Below are positions 54,484 through 63,288 of a DNA stretch of 64,000 nucleotides, piece by piece. Origin of the DNA: Methanolinea sp. Lineage in GTDB: Archaea > Halobacteriota > Methanomicrobia > Methanomicrobiales > Methanospirillaceae. Made by a program: the position numbers and the translations under genes. The stretch lies in NCBI GenBank assembly GCA_030055515.1, contig JASFYI010000002.1, forward strand, positions 313,290 through 377,289, in the 5' to 3' direction. The notes below the pieces were generated by a model. That model searched no databases. It saw nothing but the letters and a program-made list of their open reading frames with translations, and was not told the DNA's origin. Within the stretch, counting starts at the first letter, position 1. Each line of letters begins with the position of its first letter.

Positions 54484-55719
54484 TCACGCGCGGGGAGGGA
54501 GGAAGAGTGTCTCCAGCTCTTCGAGGATCCCCGGGATCTCCCCGATCTCCTGCACGCTGTTCCTCGACTTCTTTGGGGTTTTGTTCATCCCGCAGTGCGC
54601 GATGTCGTTGCGGATATTCGCGATCCTGTTCCAGGCATCGACAAGCGACTTTCCCGCGGTGTGCCGGGCGACCCAGTCGTAGTACTCGGTGGGCTTGAAT
54701 TTCTCCCCCCTCTTCTCCTTCAAGTGGGCATTGAGTCCTTGCTCGGCGGCCTCGCGCACCTCTTTCTCGAGCCACCCCTCCCCCTCCCCTCGCGCGACGA
54801 TGGCGAGCGAGACGATCCACTCCCGGGCGAGCGTGACCGCCTGCATGTAGAGGCCCCTCTCGACTTGGTACCCGACCAGCCGCCGCTGGGCCTGCAGGTG
54901 GGGGATTCCGATCTCTCCCCCTCCTCCCGGGTAGTCTGCCGCGAGGTCCCCGATAGCCTCGACCCGGTCGAGGATGCAGCCGAGGGGCGGCGCGAGCCTC
55001 GCGGCCTCGCCGCGGGCACCGGGGAGGAGATCGCGGATCCTCCCCGCGAAATTCCCCGCCTCCACAGGCCTTGACATCCGCGCCGCGAGCGTGAACGCCT
55101 CGAGGCGAGCAGCGAATTCCCGGAGACTCGCGAGCCCCCGGTCTCCCCTCTCCTCCCGGAACTCCCGGGCGACGCTCTCGTCCACGATCCCCCTGATCCC
55201 GGACGCGTCCCCGTGGACCGCGAACGACCGCACCGCGCCCATCCAGTCGAGGATGCGCACGAAGGGCGTCAGGTCAAAGACAGGCGTCTTGTCCCCCTCC
55301 CGCGCCTCCAACGCGCCGTAGACCACGGCCTCGAGACGTGCCCCCCGGACCTCCCGGATGTACGCCGACGAGAGGAACGCGATGAACGGGAGCGACCGGA
55401 ACCCGTGGGTGATGTCGAACACGATCGCGTCCTCCTCGCCGACCGTTCCCGCGACCGTCGAGAAGATTTCCCAGAGCTCGGGCTCGGATCGGCCGGAGGG
55501 GATCCTCACCTCCTCGCACGCCGGGACCCGCCGGGCGACCTCCGGCAGGTTCTTTTGGGACGCTTCCGCCGTCGAGAAGAGGACAACCCTCCCCGGGGAG
55601 AAGAACTCGGCGAGCGCCTCCTGGATCACGGGTGTCGTGACCTCGCGGCCTTGCCACGCGTAGACCGTCGGGACGAGCGGTCCGGCGCCCACGAAGGAGA
55701 GGAGCGTCCTCCTGCTCAT
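54484..55719 (-). CDS. CARF-HEPN ancillary RNase (Csx2/Csx1-like, DxTHG family)
   Basis: 411 aa from the ATG at 55719 (ATGA overlap with the upstream stop). The N-terminal CARF half has MSRRTLLSFVGAGPLVPTVYAWQG and IVFDITHGFRSLPFIAFLSSA, the DxTHGxR motif. The C-terminal HEPN domain has RIANIRNDIAHC, the R-x4-H active site. Such proteins are activated by cyclic oligoadenylate made by Cas10 and then cut RNA non-specifically. The GGDD cyclase of Cas10 in this operon is intact, so the pathway is probably working. Confidence 0.88.
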   Translation of the reverse strand: MSRRTLLSFVGAGPLVPTVYAWQGREVTTPVIQEALAEFFSPGRVVLFSTAEASQKNLPEVARRVPACEEVRIPSGRSEPELWEIFSTVAGTVGEEDAIVFDITHGFRSLPFIAFLSSAYIREVRGARLEAVVYGALEAREGDKTPVFDLTPFVRILDWMGAVRSFAVHGDASGIRGIVDESVAREFREERGDRGLASLREFAARLEAFTLAARMSRPVEAGNFAGRIRDLLPGARGEAARLAPPLGCILDRVEAIGDLAADYPGGGGEIGIPHLQAQRRLVGYQVERGLYMQAVTLAREWIVSLAIVARGEGEGWLEKEVREAAEQGLNAHLKEKRGEKFKPTEYYDWVARHTAGKSLVDAWNRIANIRNDIAHCGMNKTPKKSRNSVQEIGEIPGILEELETLFLPPRA

Positions 55720-56462
55720 CGGGAGAAAATCACCTCGAGGAACCGTTCCCCGTGGGGGCTGATCGCGTACGTGTTCCCGGTCCTCTCCATGAGGCCGTGG
55801 CGGCAGAGGAGCTCCTTGTCCTCGGCCGTGAGATTTTCGCCCTTCCCGCGGATCCCCGCGAGGAGGTACGCGAGGTAATCCCCCGGGTAGGGGAGCGTCG
55901 GGATCCGGACGATCCTGTACGACTGGCGCGGGGGGAACATGAGGGGTTCGAGCTCTGCCCTGTTCTCCTCGTAGAGGGCGGCGTGGGCAGCGGGTTCGTT
56001 GCTCTCCCCGAACCGCGCGATGAGCCGCCGGTTCCTCTCCAGCCTCTGGTTCATGATGTCCACGTCCGGGTTGACGACGTGGAAGACCCCGTCGACAGAG
56101 AGGAGCTGCCCCAGCAGGGCGAGGGTGATGCACATGTTCTTCCTCCCGCCCGCGACATTGAGGTACACCCTCTCGCAGTGGTACCGCTCGCGCTCCTCGC
56201 GGATCGTGGCTCCCGCCCGCCGCATGAAGTCGAAGTTCTGCTCCTCCGTGGAGATGTCATCGTAGGGCAGCTCGACCTCGTGGACGCGGATCCAGTGGAA
56301 CCGCGAGGCGAGGGCAGCCCTCGCGAGGTGTGCGCCCGCGATGACCATGGGATGCGCTGTCGTGAAGAGGATCACGTCGGACACCGGCTCTCCAATCCCG
56401 TCGACGAACTCCGTGATGACCGGCGGGCTGAGGCCGATCGGACCAATCACTGCAGTTTTCAT
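55716..56462 (-). CDS. CARF-wHTH protein (Csx14/Csa3-like)
   Basis: 248 aa. The CARF domain begins MKTAVIGPIGLSPPVITEFVDGIGEPVSDVILFTTAHPM and has the ligand motif LNVAGGRKNMCITLALLGQ. The C-terminus is a winged helix (LTAEDKELLCRHGLMERTGNTYAISPHGERFLEVI). No nuclease motif is present, so it may bind DNA in response to cyclic oligoadenylate, or act as a ring nuclease; the sequence alone does not decide. It overlaps the CARF-HEPN gene and follows cas6 in the same operon. Confidence 0.78.
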   Translation of the reverse strand: MKTAVIGPIGLSPPVITEFVDGIGEPVSDVILFTTAHPMVIAGAHLARAALASRFHWIRVHEVELPYDDISTEEQNFDFMRRAGATIREERERYHCERVYLNVAGGRKNMCITLALLGQLLSVDGVFHVVNPDVDIMNQRLERNRRLIARFGESNEPAAHAALYEENRAELEPLMFPPRQSYRIVRIPTLPYPGDYLAYLLAGIRGKGENLTAEDKELLCRHGLMERTGNTYAISPHGERFLEVIFSR

Positions 56463-56468
56463 GGAAAA

Positions 56469-57242
56469 TCACCTTGCGTGCTTCTCACCTACCGCGGCGG
56501 GATGGCGGGGGGATTCTCCTGCACCGGCCGGGGCATACTGCTTCTCCCCGCTCTTCTCCCCGCGGGCACCCCGTTTACCCCCCGCACCTTCCGCCACCCT
56601 CCTGACCGTCCCGAACCCCTGCGAGACGCCCTTGCCGATCCCGAGGTAGTCAGGCATGGAGAGGTTCACCCGGAACGACCCGAGGAACCCCGTCATCTCG
56701 ACGCCCTTGTACCGTGTCCTGACCTTCTCGAGGTGACTGTGGACGGAGAGCCTCTCCCCGACCACGACGTTCAGGCCCTTTGCCATGGAGAGGAGGTTCC
56801 CCGTGAGGATCGCGTTGAGGAGATTTTTCTTCTCCCTCCAGTCACGCAGATCCCTCCACCTCTGGTAATTCTCCTGGTTCAGGCCGAGCCACGGGCTCAC
56901 GAACCGGTACTCGACCATCTCCCTCTGGGGGACGAGGGGAACCTGCTGGTCGTACGTGACCTTCGCCGTGATCCTGTACTTCTTCCCCGCGAGGACGAGC
57001 TCGTCGATGCTGTCGGTGATCTCCCAGAGAACCCTCGCGCCCTCGAGGATCCCGAGGATCGAGGGCGTCCCGCCGATGACCTTGTACTGGACCATCGGGT
57101 AGGCGTAGAGCGGCCGGTCGAGGTGGTGGTGGAGGAGGGGGTACTGCGGGAATCTCCCCGCGATGTACCCCCGGAGGTTCGTCCCCGTCTCGGTGACCGG
57201 CCGGTCCGTGTGGAGGACGAGGTACCGGAGGGGGATCCGCAT
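56469..57242 (-). CDS. cas6: crRNA endoribonuclease Cas6 (III-A locus)
   Basis: 257 aa from the ATG at 57242; an ATG at 57254 overlaps the csm5 stop. MRIPLRYLVLHTDRPVTETGTNLRGYIAGRFPQYPLLHHHLD opens the protein. Other features are YPMVQYKVIGGTPSILGILEG and the RAMP glycine-rich loop GIGKGVSQGFGTVRRV near residue 215. The family cuts CRISPR repeats; here it would serve the 37-bp repeats, while Cas6e serves the 28-bp repeats. The last 35 residues are low-complexity and variable. Confidence 0.82.
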   Translation of the reverse strand: MRIPLRYLVLHTDRPVTETGTNLRGYIAGRFPQYPLLHHHLDRPLYAYPMVQYKVIGGTPSILGILEGARVLWEITDSIDELVLAGKKYRITAKVTYDQQVPLVPQREMVEYRFVSPWLGLNQENYQRWRDLRDWREKKNLLNAILTGNLLSMAKGLNVVVGERLSVHSHLEKVRTRYKGVEMTGFLGSFRVNLSMPDYLGIGKGVSQGFGTVRRVAEGAGGKRGARGEKSGEKQYAPAGAGESPRHPAAVGEKHAR

Positions 57243-57250
57243 CCCGCCCC

Positions 57251-58432
57251 TCATCCTCCCTCCAGCGCGAGGCTTGCCCACCCGAGCGGCTGGCCCGTGA
57301 CCGAGAACTCGAGGGACTTCGGGTACGGCGGTTCAAGGCCACTCGCTGTTGCCTTGCGTGTCACGCCCCGCCTGAGCCTGCACTTCGTGATGATATTTTC
57401 TGCGAGATCCCGGTCCTTCTCCTCGACGAGCCCTATCAGCGTCTGGTAGAGCGTCCCCGACGCGAACCCGAGCCGGACGAGGGGACCCTCCGAGAGCCAC
57501 GACTGGACCTGCGAGAGGACGTCCGCGAATGCCCCGTCGCTGTCCCTGCGGGCGAGGGCCACCTCCTTCCCGAGGCACCACTGGCTCCACATGGTGAGCA
57601 CCCGGCCGAGGTGGCGGGGGACGTCCCGCGTCTCCCCCGACGGGCTCACCCCAAGGAGCCTCCTTGACTTCTCCGGAAGGAACGGGAGGTCGTCTCCCTT
57701 CTCGAGGAGAGCGCCGATGGTCCCGAGCCCCCCGATCGACCCGGAGAACGTCCCCGAGACGCACTCGGCGTAAATCGTGTAGTTTTTCTCCTCGAGCCGG
57801 TCCCCGTGGAGGGAGTACGTCTTTATCCCCTCGCAGGTGAGCCGGTAATTCCCCGGCATGCAGTCGGAGACCTGGAGGAACCGGAGGAGGTCGTACTGGG
57901 CGTTGTACCTCCCCCTCTCGGGCTTCTTGAGCGCGAAGACCGAGGCAACGTACTCCATCCCTATTTTTTTCGGGTCGCACCGCTCCGCGCGTTCGAATTC
58001 CCTCCGGATGGCCGCCGGGAAATCCTGGTCCTCCCTCGCGTGCCACCAGAGGAGCGCCGTGCGGATCGCGCCCTTGAGGCTGCTTCCCGGGATGCAGGGG
58101 ACCCCGCCGGTCTTCGCGCACTCCCGCACCTCCCCGGGATTCTCCTCGCCGCTCCGGTTCGTGACCCTGTAGAGGAGGTGGGGGCGCAGGTCGAGATGGT
58201 GATCTTTGATGAATTTCCCGAGGCTGAATTTCGAGGGGTCTTCCCGGGACTCGATCTCCTGTGCGAACTTCTCCGCGACGTCCGGCCCGGCGTCCCGGAG
58301 GAGGGAGGGGAGACTCACCCGCCAGAGGACCTGCTCGTTTCCCTCCCCCCGCATCTTCACGTACTCCGCGGGCAGGTACACGTTCCCGGTCCCCACGTGG
58401 ACCGGGGTCCTCGTCGATACCTCGATCCTCAT
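57251..58432 (-). CDS. csm5: Type III-A RAMP protein Csm5
   Basis: 393 aa. The ATG at 58432 overlaps the csm4 stop (ATGA) and has GAGGTG in front. MRIEVSTRTPVHVGTGNVYLP is the Csm5 N-terminus, and VPCIPGSSLKGAIRTALL the RAMP loop. Csm5 caps the 3' end of the crRNA in the Csm complex and helps its trimming. A C-terminal RLRRG...ATASGLEPPYPKSLEF block follows. Confidence 0.92.
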   Translation of the reverse strand: MRIEVSTRTPVHVGTGNVYLPAEYVKMRGEGNEQVLWRVSLPSLLRDAGPDVAEKFAQEIESREDPSKFSLGKFIKDHHLDLRPHLLYRVTNRSGEENPGEVRECAKTGGVPCIPGSSLKGAIRTALLWWHAREDQDFPAAIRREFERAERCDPKKIGMEYVASVFALKKPERGRYNAQYDLLRFLQVSDCMPGNYRLTCEGIKTYSLHGDRLEEKNYTIYAECVSGTFSGSIGGLGTIGALLEKGDDLPFLPEKSRRLLGVSPSGETRDVPRHLGRVLTMWSQWCLGKEVALARRDSDGAFADVLSQVQSWLSEGPLVRLGFASGTLYQTLIGLVEEKDRDLAENIITKCRLRRGVTRKATASGLEPPYPKSLEFSVTGQPLGWASLALEGG

Positions 58433-59352
58433 CCCACGCACCTCATCCCGACCGGGAACGCGATCCCGTACTCGACCATCGGGGGATTCTCCCGCACCCG
58501 GGCGATCTCGCCGTAGAACGGTCTGCCGGTGTTCCGGAAGACCGACCCCTCCGAGAGCATGATGACACGCCTCTTCGCAAACCCGTCCCGTGTCCTCCCG
58601 CGGACGGCAACGAGGTCGTACCAGATCTCCCCGCCGTACGCGGAGAGTGGGCCCGGGATGAACCGCGAGAGCGTCGCGAAGTATGGGGCATCGCGGGACG
58701 GGAGATCGGTCTTCTCAACCGACAGCCGGAACGCCCCCTGCCCCGTCGACCTCCGCGGGCCTATCCCCTCGTCCTCGAGGAGGCGGAGGGCTGCCATGAC
58801 GGGAGCCTCCCACGAGGAGTCCCGGATGTCGAGGAGGAACCAGAGGCCTCCCCCTCCAAAGTGCATCCCCCTCGCGTGGTAGAACTCGAGGGACGCGGAC
58901 GAGAGCCTGCTGATCACGTTGTGGGGGATATCGACCGCTGCAAAGGACCCCGCGGCGGCCCGGGACGAGAGGATCCCCGCCCGGGAATCGAGCCGAAACG
59001 ACGAGATGTCCCGCACGAGCCCCTGGAGCGTGATCTTCCCCCCCGCGAGGCCATGGAATACCTCCCTGTCGACCCACCGTACCTTCCGGAGCTCCTTGTA
59101 CACGTCGGATTTCACGCTGCCTGCAGCGTGGAAGGGGAGGATGGGCATCGGGAAGAGGTACACGCGCTCCTCCCCGCCGACGAACGGGAAGCAGGAGCTC
59201 ACGTAGAGCGGCGGGGAGTCCGCGTACGCGTCGACGAGGGCCCCCGGGTCCTCGCCGAGTTCCGCCATCGCCCTGCAGATCGCGCCAAACAGCGTGTGCG
59301 ACGGGAAAGACTCGGGGAACGTGGACCGCGGGGTCATCGAGACCGCGAGCAT
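58429..59352 (-). CDS. csm4: Type III-A RAMP protein Csm4
   Basis: 307 aa from the ATG at 59352 (GAGAGGGG nine bases before). TFPESFPSHTLFGAICRAMAELG matches the Csm4 N-terminal block. GARG-type loops appear as ARGMHFGGGGLWFLLDI and EDEGIGPRRSTGQGAFRLSVEK. Csm4 binds the crRNA 5' tag and contacts Cas10. The first beta strand is shorter than usual, so a few N-terminal residues may be missing or divergent. Confidence 0.9.
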   Translation of the reverse strand: MLAVSMTPRSTFPESFPSHTLFGAICRAMAELGEDPGALVDAYADSPPLYVSSCFPFVGGEERVYLFPMPILPFHAAGSVKSDVYKELRKVRWVDREVFHGLAGGKITLQGLVRDISSFRLDSRAGILSSRAAAGSFAAVDIPHNVISRLSSASLEFYHARGMHFGGGGLWFLLDIRDSSWEAPVMAALRLLEDEGIGPRRSTGQGAFRLSVEKTDLPSRDAPYFATLSRFIPGPLSAYGGEIWYDLVAVRGRTRDGFAKRRVIMLSEGSVFRNTGRPFYGEIARVRENPPMVEYGIAFPVGMRCVG

Positions 59353-59367
59353 GCGCGTGCCCCTCTC

Positions 59368-60108
59368 TCACAGCCTGCCGAGGATCTCGCGGGGGGTTCT
59401 CGCGCCCTCCGTCCGGGCGACGGGCCGCCAGTCGGCCCCGGTCCTGTAGTCCTCGGCGAGCTTCTCCCGGAGGGTGACGTCCCTGAACGAGACTTTCCCC
59501 GACCCCCTGCTCCCGTATCCCCCGAGGTAGTTGTCCTCGAGGAGGACCATCCCCTCGAAGAGGAGCCGCAGCCGCTCCTCGTCTTTTGGCTCGTACACCG
59601 AGAAGACCATCTCGCACGTGAACTCCGAGCCCGCGGGGACCCGCTCGACGAACCGCGGGTCTGCACGCGACGTGATCCGGTTGATGTAGTTCTCGCCCTT
59701 GATCTCGGTCCCGTGGAGGATGTCGTCCTTCTCGTCCCACGCCTCGATGGTCTTCTCCGTGGGGAAGCTGTCCCTCACGACGAGGCGGGTGGGACCTGCC
59801 TCGATCTCCTTTGCCGCTCCCCTCCCGAACGCGATGCACAGGTCGCACTCCGGGTCCTCGCAGTTGTGGGGTTTGCCATCATTCGAGAGCCATTTCCTGC
59901 CGTGCTTGAGCTCGAGGAGAGAGCGCATCTTGCCCTTGATCGAGGATCCCGGGATGTAGGGGTAGCCGGTTATCCTGTTCATGATGACGGGGGAGTCCGT
60001 CCCCCCGATCTTGAGGGACTCTGCAACGCCGCCGATGTGCAGCCCGGTCTCGAGCCGGATGGTCCCACTGACGAGGTAATTCCTGATGAGCGTGAGATCT
60101 TTTCCCAT
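59368..60108 (-). CDS. csm3: Type III-A backbone protein and target-RNA nuclease Csm3
   Basis: 246 aa. SGTIRLETGLHIGGVAESLKIGGTDSPVIMN holds the catalytic Asp (D38 here), which cuts target RNA in the bound complex. YPYIPGSSIKGKMRSLLEL is the RAMP loop. C83, C88 and C91 (NCEDPECDLC) form the usual zinc site. The glycine-rich GGYGSRGSGKVSF follows near residue 205. Several copies form the backbone of the Csm filament. Confidence 0.97.
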   Translation of the reverse strand: MGKDLTLIRNYLVSGTIRLETGLHIGGVAESLKIGGTDSPVIMNRITGYPYIPGSSIKGKMRSLLELKHGRKWLSNDGKPHNCEDPECDLCIAFGRGAAKEIEAGPTRLVVRDSFPTEKTIEAWDEKDDILHGTEIKGENYINRITSRADPRFVERVPAGSEFTCEMVFSVYEPKDEERLRLLFEGMVLLEDNYLGGYGSRGSGKVSFRDVTLREKLAEDYRTGADWRPVARTEGARTPREILGRL

Positions 60109-60627
60109 CTACTTGCCCCCGTGGTACTTGTGGTACGCGACGATCGACTGGAGAATGTCCACGAAGCGGTCGTAGTTCGCGCGGACCTGGTCTTCCTTCG
60201 CTCCCTCGGGCGCGATCCTCTCGAGGCACGCGGAGATGAGGTCGAAGAACTCGTCGGGGATGAGCTTGCGGCCCTTCGCGTAGGCGAGCCCCGGGCGGAT
60301 CATGTGGAAATCGGCCCTGATGCTCTCCCAGCCCTTCGTCTTGAGGATCTCCTGGTTCGTGATGATCTTGTCGAAGAATTTCCGCAGCTGCGTCGCCTTG
60401 AGCTGGTCCTTGTGCCTCTTCGCGAACCTCTCCGCGAGCCCCTCCTCCCTCGTGATCTCCTCGATCGGGAGATCGGAGAGGTTCCTGCACGCCTTTACCT
60501 TCTGGATGATCTCGTCATCATCCCCCCGCCCGGGATTGCCCCGCGGGGGAATGTGGGAGGGCTGGGAGGGATTGGTCCCCCGGCCCTGGGGGGAGTTACC
60601 GTCCCGTGGTCTCTCGATGGATGACAA
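60109..60627 (-). CDS. csm2: Type III-A small subunit Csm2
   Basis: 172 aa from a TTG at 60627 with GGAAGGTGAG just upstream; no better start exists. The first 35 residues are proline/glycine-rich. The rest is the helical Csm2 domain (KATQLRKFFDKIITNQEIL, FHMIRPGLAYAKGRKLIPDEFFDLI). It lines the groove that holds target RNA. Its start lies 4 bp after the cas10 stop. Confidence 0.92.
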   Translation of the reverse strand: MSSIERPRDGNSPQGRGTNPSQPSHIPPRGNPGRGDDDEIIQKVKACRNLSDLPIEEITREEGLAERFAKRHKDQLKATQLRKFFDKIITNQEILKTKGWESIRADFHMIRPGLAYAKGRKLIPDEFFDLISACLERIAPEGAKEDQVRANYDRFVDILQSIVAYHKYHGGK

Positions 60628-60631
60628 CTTC

Positions 60632-63082
60632 TCACCTTCCGAGTCTCTTCTCGCCGCGCAGGGAGAGGCTGGTGATGTACACCGGCAGCCTGATCCACGG
60701 GAAGGCCGGGACGACCAGTTCCTCCACTTCCCCGCGGTATCTCTCTTCGATGTTCCTCTTCACCATGTACTTGAGGAGGGGGAGGAACCTCTTTGAGGAG
60801 AGGAGCCTCTCCCGCTCCACCTTCTGCTCTCTTGGCATGCTCTTTGCCCCCTTGCCCCGGGTGGGCAGGAACGACTGCTCCCAGAGGGCGAGGAACGCGT
60901 AGATCATGTTCTTCGGGATGACCTTCCGCTCGACGAGCTCCCTCATCTTCCCGCCCAGCGCGAGGAGGGAGGAGAGATCCTTCTCCCCCGTCCCGCCCGA
61001 GAACGGGACGCACTCGTCGAAGACCGCGATACGGGCCTTGCCCTTGTGCCCCTTTGCCTCCCGCAGGAGGTCGTCGGCGATGAGCACGGCCCTCGCGACG
61101 GGCAGGTGGGGGTCCACGACGGCGATCCCTGCCGAGAGCGTGATCGCGGGATTCTCGCAGACGAATTCCCGGAAACTCCTGTCGATCGCGCAGGCGAGGC
61201 TGATCGTGTCCTCCCACGGGCCGATGACGAAGAGGTCGTCGCCGCCGGCATACGTGATGGAGAACTTCGGGACCGCGTACTTCTCCCCGCAGGAACGGCA
61301 GGGGCCGGGGTGCTCGTAAAACGTCCGCGTCCCTCCCCCGCTCCCCTCGTCCTCTGCCGTGACCTCGACCACTATCTCCCGTGTCTTTCCGGGCAGGCAG
61401 GCCTCGCAGAGGGCCGAGTAGACCACGTACCGCCGGCAGATCTCGTTGAGGTACCCGGAGAAGAAGAACTGGAGCTGGCTCGAGAGCGCGTGGATCCGCG
61501 AGATCGAGCGGAGTTTCTCGTCGATTCCCTCCGCGAATATCGCGCCGAGGTTGTCCACGTCCGCCTTGAGGTAGCCGAGGCGCGGCGCGCCGCGGGCGAG
61601 CTGTGCCACCTCCGAAAAGGTGAGGAGGTCCCTGCCGGCGAGCGGGACGGTGTTCCCCGCGAAGAGGAAACCGGATCCCCCGGGGTGGTCCGCCTGTACA
61701 TCTGTCGAGTTGAGCGCGTGGACCTCGCCCGCGAACCCTGGGGGGAGTTTCTCGACGAGGTCGTAGGAGGCGCGGAGGCCGAGGTCTGCGAAGGAGAAAC
61801 GGAGCCCGTCCCCCGCGAGGAGGAATTTTGCCCGCGCGAGCCGCGTCCCGAGGTCGAGGAACGTGCGGCAGTCCTCGCACTCGTCACCTGCCCCCTTCAC
61901 CTGCCCGCAGACGGGGCAGAGCATCGAGAGGGGGACCTCCTCTCCCGTCGGCCCGCCGGGCAGGTCGCAGCCGATGAACTTCTGCCGTTTCTTCGACGTG
62001 CCCGCGAGGGAGAGGCTCGTGCGGATGCTGGCGAACTCACGTGCCCTCTCACGGTCGGCCGCGTGCGTCGCCACGACGAGGGAGAGGCGCCCGTCCCACT
62101 TGCGCAGGAGCCCCTCGTTCACCCTCCTCTCGATGGCAGCGACCTTCCCGCGGTTTTCGGCGGTGTTCGGCGCGAGGATGAGGAAGTGGCCGCCGGTGTT
62201 CCAGAGGACGGCGGGCTCGAAGAGACCGCACTCCCGCACGATCTCGCGCGCGACGGCGTCGGAGAGGAGGGCGAGCCAGAACGACCGCGCCCTGAGGCGT
62301 TTTGCGGTCCCTTTCCGTGCCTGCTCGGGGATGACCGTCGAGAAGATGAACTTCTGGATCCCGGAGATGTCCCCCCCGACGAAGAGGAAAGGCATGTCCT
62401 TCTCCCCCGAAAGGAGGCAGTGGGCGATCGCTGCCGTGGTCTTGCAGTGGTCGTAGAGCGGGATGTCCGGCTCGTTCATGTACACCGCCGAGGGGATGCA
62501 GGAGGTGTACTTCCGCAGGAGCGAGAGGACCGTGAGGACCGGCGGGTCTCGCGGGAGGCCCGTGGCCTCGGCCTCGAAGGCCCTCCAGAGATTCCTGTAC
62601 GCATCGCTCAAATTCCACAGTCCAAGGTCCCTCTGGCGGAGGGGGAACGGGGGGTCCTCCACCGAGAGGGGTTTTAGGGGGTAGACGAGGTCCGCCGGTC
62701 CCCCCGGTCCGCTACGGGTGCCGCGGTGGACGAGGGAGAAGACCGGTTTGAGGGCTTCTTTCACGACCTTGCCCGTTTCCCCGTCCTCTCTTTCCCGCCG
62801 GTCGATCGCGGAGGATAGCCCGTCTGCCTCCTTCACGATCCGGGCGAGGGGAGGGTTCCGCGAGGCGGCGGGGTTGTGGTGGGAGAGCACGAGGTCGGCG
62901 ACGTCGGGGTCGTGGAGGACGTCCTCGATGAACTTCGCGCTCCACCGGGCGTGTGCCCCGTGCGCCCCGACGTCCCCGGCCGTCTCCCACTTCGTGCCGA
63001 GGGGCACGTTTGCCCTCTGCATGAATTTCCCGATGTCGTGGAAGAGCGATGCCAGGACCAGTTTCTTGGCAATCGTGTCCAC
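60632..63082 (-). CDS. cas10: Type III-A signature protein Cas10 (Csm1), HD and GGDD intact
   Basis: 816 aa from the GTG at 63082; the frame is open further upstream, but a TATA box at 63103-63112 places the transcript start at about 63081, so the longer form is unlikely. The HD nuclease has H15-D16 in LVLASLFHDIGKF. A zinc finger is seen in CPVCGQ...CEDC. The Palm domain has ITYAGGDDLFVIG (GGDD near residue 614), so cyclic oligoadenylate synthesis is expected. It starts the operon cas10-csm2-csm3-csm4-csm5-cas6-CARF genes-cas1-cas2. Confidence 0.97.
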   Translation of the reverse strand: MDTIAKKLVLASLFHDIGKFMQRANVPLGTKWETAGDVGAHGAHARWSAKFIEDVLHDPDVADLVLSHHNPAASRNPPLARIVKEADGLSSAIDRREREDGETGKVVKEALKPVFSLVHRGTRSGPGGPADLVYPLKPLSVEDPPFPLRQRDLGLWNLSDAYRNLWRAFEAEATGLPRDPPVLTVLSLLRKYTSCIPSAVYMNEPDIPLYDHCKTTAAIAHCLLSGEKDMPFLFVGGDISGIQKFIFSTVIPEQARKGTAKRLRARSFWLALLSDAVAREIVRECGLFEPAVLWNTGGHFLILAPNTAENRGKVAAIERRVNEGLLRKWDGRLSLVVATHAADRERAREFASIRTSLSLAGTSKKRQKFIGCDLPGGPTGEEVPLSMLCPVCGQVKGAGDECEDCRTFLDLGTRLARAKFLLAGDGLRFSFADLGLRASYDLVEKLPPGFAGEVHALNSTDVQADHPGGSGFLFAGNTVPLAGRDLLTFSEVAQLARGAPRLGYLKADVDNLGAIFAEGIDEKLRSISRIHALSSQLQFFFSGYLNEICRRYVVYSALCEACLPGKTREIVVEVTAEDEGSGGGTRTFYEHPGPCRSCGEKYAVPKFSITYAGGDDLFVIGPWEDTISLACAIDRSFREFVCENPAITLSAGIAVVDPHLPVARAVLIADDLLREAKGHKGKARIAVFDECVPFSGGTGEKDLSSLLALGGKMRELVERKVIPKNMIYAFLALWEQSFLPTRGKGAKSMPREQKVERERLLSSKRFLPLLKYMVKRNIEERYRGEVEELVVPAFPWIRLPVYITSLSLRGEKRLGR

Positions 63083-63102
63083 GGAAGAGGATTTGCCTGA
63101 TC

Positions 63103-63112
63103 TTACATAACG
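63103..63112 (-). promoter_or_regulatory. TATA box of the III-A operon
   Basis: The minus strand reads CGTTATGTAAG about 25-30 bp before the GTG at 63082, pointing to a leaderless transcript for cas10 and the genes behind it. Confidence 0.5.
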
Positions 63113-63288
63113 TTTACCAAGTGTTACCGCAGTACTACGAAATCCCCCTGCCGACTCCCCGTGTGACCGGTGGACGAGGGGCCCGCGGCACGACCGTTGC
63201 GGGAGAAGACCACAGGATAGGTTCCTCTTTCCGCGGAAGGCCGGTGGGGACCTCGAGCACGCGATACGAAGGACCGGTGCCCCGTCGG

